From Paragyromitra xinjiangensis (taxonomy: Eukaryota; Ascomycota; Pezizomycetes; Pezizales; Discinaceae): DNA of 64,000 nucleotides. The stretch spans positions 930,001-994,000 of the forward strand of contig JBCAMK010000010.1 in assembly GCA_038503065.1 (NCBI GenBank), written 5' to 3'. How positions within the stretch are numbered: the stretch's first letter is position 1; every line of letters begins with the position of its first letter. Shown one piece after another: positions 61,901-64,000 of this stretch. Under the pieces are notes generated by a model. The model was not told the origin of the DNA and searched no databases. It saw only the letters and a program-made list of their open reading frames with translations. The position numbers and the translations under genes were made by a program.

Positions 61901-62816
61901 AGTACTTACGGAGAACCTCGAGTTCCTTCTCCGAAAGCTTATATATTGGACCCCACGGGGCGGTTGTCCCGGGTTCGAGGTCGATCGCATGATCAAATGG
62001 CCTGTGCTCAGGTAGGCTTCGCTGGAGAGGGGTACCAAAAAGATCCACAAATCGGTGGTAGGGAGCCGGGAGCTGCTTGAGTAACTCTAATTCTTCTTCG
62101 ACCGCAGTTACCATTCCGATTATCTTTGCATTTTCATCCAGCCCAAGCCATTCATCATACTCGATATGATCGAACTCATTAAGAGGAGCCGTCGTCACCG
62201 AGCACTGGTCACAGCAACCAGGAGATTCGAACTTCCAGTTTGCGTGGTTGTAAGGGTTGCTCAACCGATGATCCGTCAACCACCAACCCCCTGGCACTAT
62301 TATGTCTAACCCAGCCTCGACAGGTCCAATCTCACACGCTATCGTGCTTGTATGATTATTGCCCATAATCATGGTAATACTATTAGTAAAGGCTTGTCCC
62401 GCGCCTGCCACAACTCCGCCTGCGAAGTTCTTCACTGCAACCGGGACGTCTCTTTTCACCTGTGGGACCGACCATTTTTCAACAAACAAAGGAGACATGA
62501 GAAATACATTACTTCCAGAATCCAGCAAAACATTGGCCACTACCTTCCGGCCATTCAACACTAGGAAAACCTGGCCACGCGGCCTGACGAACACTGTGGG
62601 TTCGACACACTTCTTTTTGTTGGAGGTTTCCGAGGAATCCGCCGTTTTGCGCTTTAAATTGTTTTTGGGTTTTTCGGTCTCCAGGACAGAGACAATTCTA
62701 TCTTCAATTTTCAGGCTTTCGAATGTTTGGTTAACGTCTGCTACTTCCTGAACAGGTAGTCGACTTAAGGAAAATCCCCCGACATTTCTTCGTCGGAGTC
62801 CATGTTGGTGTACAAG
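58941..62816 (-). CDS. pol: GY2 pol: protease, RT, RNase H, integrase, chromodomain
   Basis: The frame is open from 62816, after a TAA, and overlaps gag by 52 nt in the -1 frame. No early ATG is seen, so a -1 frameshift product is likely. Motifs in order: protease VLLDSGSNVFLMS (DSG), RT KLDLKDGFHLIRI and VYIDDILIYSSS, RNase H VVETDASDYALGCV, HDKELLAIVTAF and YTDHKNLEYF, integrase zinc domain HFGIDKTIEL ... CDPCQHNK, DDE core STDFIVQLPES, EIVSDRDAKF, FHPQTDGQTERVNQ, then APKSYGPFPITRV and a chromodomain (FYLVKWVGYSDDENSWEP). The enzyme residues are all present and the frame is unbroken over about 1290 codons. Confidence 0.93.
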   Translation of the reverse strand, partial: LVHQHGLRRRNVGGFSLSRLPVQEVADVNQTFESLKIEDRIVSVLETEKPKNNLKRKTADSSETSNKKKCVEPTVFVRPRGQVFLVLNGRKVVANVLLDSGSNVFLMSPLFVEKWSVPQVKRDVPVAVKNFAGGVVAGAGQAFTNSITMIMGNNHTSTIACEIGPVEAGLDIIVPGGWWLTDHRLSNPYNHANWKFESPGCCDQCSVTTAPLNEFDHIEYDEWLGLDENAKIIGMVTAVEEELELLKQLPAPYHRFVDLFGTPLQRSLPEHRPFDHAIDLEPGTTAPWGPIYKLSEKELEVLRKYLDKMVAEGKIRPSKSPAGSPILFAPKPNGGLRLCVDYRGLNKVTVKNRYPLPLMSELRDRVNGAKVFTKLDLKDGFHLIRIKEGDEWKTAFRTRYGHFEYTVMPFGLANAPASFQDMMQQVLREFLDQGVVVYIDDILIYSSSQEEHEVLVTKVLQRLQDEGLAVAINKSIFHTKEVEFLGYIISDKGVAMSLAKVESILSWETPKSVRDVQVFIGFANFYRHFIKNFSQVASPLTSLTKGDPKQFHWGDKQAIAFEYLKVAFTTAPILCHFAPERQTVVETDASDYALGCVLSQIIDKKLHPVAFHSRKFNKAELNYEVHDKELLAIVTAFKEWRHYLEGSKLQAIVYTDHKNLEYFMKETRILNRRQARWAEYLSSFDFKIIYRPGTSGGKPDALSRRPEYRPKEGDTTQPVEAMFRTGQLDMTGRPSKSIVVSLIHRDDDDPGVNYENGKRTSYSELASNGNHHHYNSNPNTPREELLISTASLTALQVLKFDTDFLEQVSSQVELDEGYKEVLQSVTQGSTDKKFQHYTVKDGLLFWKNRLTVPDNEELKTLILENEHDSKVAGHFGIDKTIELVQRNFYWPQMTAWITDYVRSCDPCQHNKSVRHKKYGLLQPLETPYAPWVSISTDFIVQLPESRGYTQICVVVDRFTKMAHFIPLEERATASDVAKAFVDKVWKLHGLPKEIVSDRDAKFTGEFWTSLCKLLEIKSSKSSAFHPQTDGQTERVNQVLEAYLRNFVNYDQDDWYDLLPLAEFAYNNAEASATGISPFFANHGFHPRTTFTVDREVKNPASKLYAHWLQTVNDFATSSLKATRATMNKYFDKKRQEEPSFKVGDLVMLDARNIKTKRPTRKLAPKSYGPFPITRVGTRACTLDLGGRWKIFPTFHVSLLEPYRHSIRAGRNQDRPPPDDIEGQLEYEVEYIVRSEKRPTGSGRRRGFRMFYLVKWVGYSDDENSWEPGDELGNAAEAVADFHRLYPQQPKP

Positions 62817-64000
62817 TTAATAGGGGTTTTGGAGCTCTGTCCTTTTGGAACAGAGACTCCGCTCACGGTCCTCTCCGCCGAAGACACTGTCGCGGTCCTC
62901 GTCTTGGGCACTAACTTCATCCGCTTTTCTAAGGCTGTGGTGGCCTCCTCGTTGGGTTTGACCCACTTCCGTTTGCGAGTCAATTCGGCTGCCGAGACTG
63001 TTCTCGGTTCCTTCATGTCGCAAGTCTTCCAGTGGCACTCGGTGCGTCCGCAGCGGGTGCAGGCTTTTGCTTTTCGCCTTTTCTGGATTAGATCCTCGGG
63101 GACACCGTAGTGGAGCTTCTTCCAATCCGGTGGGCTTCCCTGAGTGTTAGTGGGTTTTTCCTCCTTGGGGGGCTTGTCCTTAGATGGTCCAGCACTGCCA
63201 GTGGACTCCTTCTTAAAGCGGCTATTGAAACCCTTTTCCCTACGACTCTCCTTTTTCTTTTCCTCCGCTTTCCCTCGGCTGTCTGTGGCCGGGAGTCCAC
63301 GGTTCTCTAGTTTGACATGGTAATCAAACTCTTCTCTTGCCCTTCCAACCTCCCGCAACTGCTCTATCCACTGCTCATCGTCATAGATCTTACCAAAGGG
63401 GAGCATCATCTCCCGGATCTTCACAGGGACCTTCGATTCCACCTTCATCCTCCACAAAATTCCCGTCATCCTGACCTTAAGGTTAAGACTACTCATCTTC
63501 AGCAGGTAGTCTTCGATGGTGGTGTAGGTGACCTTGTCCATAGCATGGACTGCGTCACGTTGTTCGTCCGGGGATCCGAAAATTTCGGTCATCTTTTCGA
63601 CGAAGTTCACCCAGTACGAATATGCGGGGATACGGGCGTATCCTTCCGCTCCATCCATCTTGTTAGTATACATGATGACGTAGGGTCTAACCTTGGGTCC
63701 ATCGCAACGCCCTGCTGCATAGTGGATTTTATACTCGTCTGAGGTCCACATAAAGCTGTTTACCTTGAAGTAAACTTCGAGGCTTCGAATCCAGGTTTTC
63801 AGGTCCTGGTTGGTGGCAGCGGTGAACTTTTCTGGTTCACTGATAGGGATTTTGTGATGTCTGGCGCCACTAGGAGCGGCTGCGTAATAGTGGTTGTGGA
63901 CCGCTGGGCCTTGTGAGTCCACTGGGGGAGGTGGAGGTTGGTGATTGGGGGCAGGGGTTTGGCTTATACTACGCCGTCTCTGGTTTTCTTCCCAGGCTAG
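62765..64000 (-). CDS. gag: GY2 gag, N-terminus outside window
   Basis: The frame is open to the window edge; no ATG before the edge, so the start lies beyond 64000. A Pro-rich stretch precedes the capsid-like domain (EKFTAATNQDLKTWIRSLEVYF ... YWVNFVEKMTEIFGSPDEQ). A Lys/Glu-rich linker follows, then CTRCGRTECHWKTC, in which the third ligand position of the usual CX2CX4HX4C is Cys with a His right after it. The stop TAA (62767-62765) lies in GATTTTCCTTAA, where a -1 slip would enter pol. Confidence 0.87.
   Translation of the reverse strand, partial: LAWEENQRRRSISQTPAPNHQPPPPPVDSQGPAVHNHYYAAAPSGARHHKIPISEPEKFTAATNQDLKTWIRSLEVYFKVNSFMWTSDEYKIHYAAGRCDGPKVRPYVIMYTNKMDGAEGYARIPAYSYWVNFVEKMTEIFGSPDEQRDAVHAMDKVTYTTIEDYLLKMSSLNLKVRMTGILWRMKVESKVPVKIREMMLPFGKIYDDEQWIEQLREVGRAREEFDYHVKLENRGLPATDSRGKAEEKKKESRREKGFNSRFKKESTGSAGPSKDKPPKEEKPTNTQGSPPDWKKLHYGVPEDLIQKRRKAKACTRCGRTECHWKTCDMKEPRTVSAAELTRKRKWVKPNEEATTALEKRMKLVPKTRTATVSSAERTVSGVSVPKGQSSKTPINLYTNMDSDEEMSGDFP

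Larger units (their letters stand above)
57694..64000 (-). mobile_element. GY2: second chromodomain Ty3/gypsy element, 5' part outside window
   Basis: On the minus strand it has gag (open at the window edge), pol with protease, RT, RNase H, integrase and chromodomain, a polypurine tract and a 3' LTR. It shares the domain order of GY1, but the proteins and LTR are clearly different. The presumed 5-bp flank on this side is ATGGA (57689-57693); the other side is not visible. All frames seen are intact. Confidence 0.93.

Overview
The window is a dense stack of fungal-type transposable elements with almost no recognisable single-copy host sequence. Tad1-like LINEs (endonuclease, RT and RNase H in ORF2; CCHC knuckles in ORF1), chromodomain Ty3/gypsy elements, a Helitron Rep N-terminus and short 61-62 nt introns starting GTATGT or GTTAGT all point to a filamentous fungus. 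Basidiomycete is possible but not shown.

Family names used here are mine. GY1 is a chromodomain gypsy element with 701-bp LTRs (copy A minus strand, copy B plus strand, plus extra LTRs). GY2 is a second chromodomain gypsy. TL1 is a two-ORF LINE with an (AAAACACT)n tail. TL2 is a two-ORF LINE with an A-rich tail. TN is a 2.3-kb LINE-like element that encodes only ORF1. TH is a 5'-truncated RT-bearing LINE whose 3' end resembles that of TN. HPA is a 1.5-kb poly(A) retroposon built as an array of small hairpins.

Layout: 1-1665 TN copy 0. 1666-28136 GY1-A (minus), whose 3' LTR holds HPA, whose pol holds a TL2 LINE (G) that itself holds TN copy 1, whose gag-pol interval holds TH, and whose 5' LTR holds a full-length TL1 LINE (C). 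28137-29527 TL1 fragment D. 29528-30214 partial GY1 LTR. 30215-31041 TL2 fragment E. 31042-35309 TL2 LINE F with an intact ORF2. 35310-36042 a diverged LTR relative. 36043-36243 an orphan coding fragment. 36244-44559 an LTR tip holding two TL1 LINEs (A and B) head to tail, A carrying a solo LTR. 44560-57693 an interrupted Helitron with an OB-fold-like gene and the start of a Rep gene. Inside it lies GY1-B (46117-56315), which holds TN copy 2. 57694-64000 is GY2, running off the window.

Most insertions are resolved by target-site duplications read directly from the sequence. The elements look interdependent. All four TL1 5' or 3' junctions visible lie at one 13-bp site near the end of the GY1 LTR. 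TN supplies only an ORF1 protein and shares a 3' hairpin tail with TH. Every LINE-like family here, including HPA, ends with a variant of GCCATAT next to a small hairpin, which is a candidate common reverse-transcription signal.
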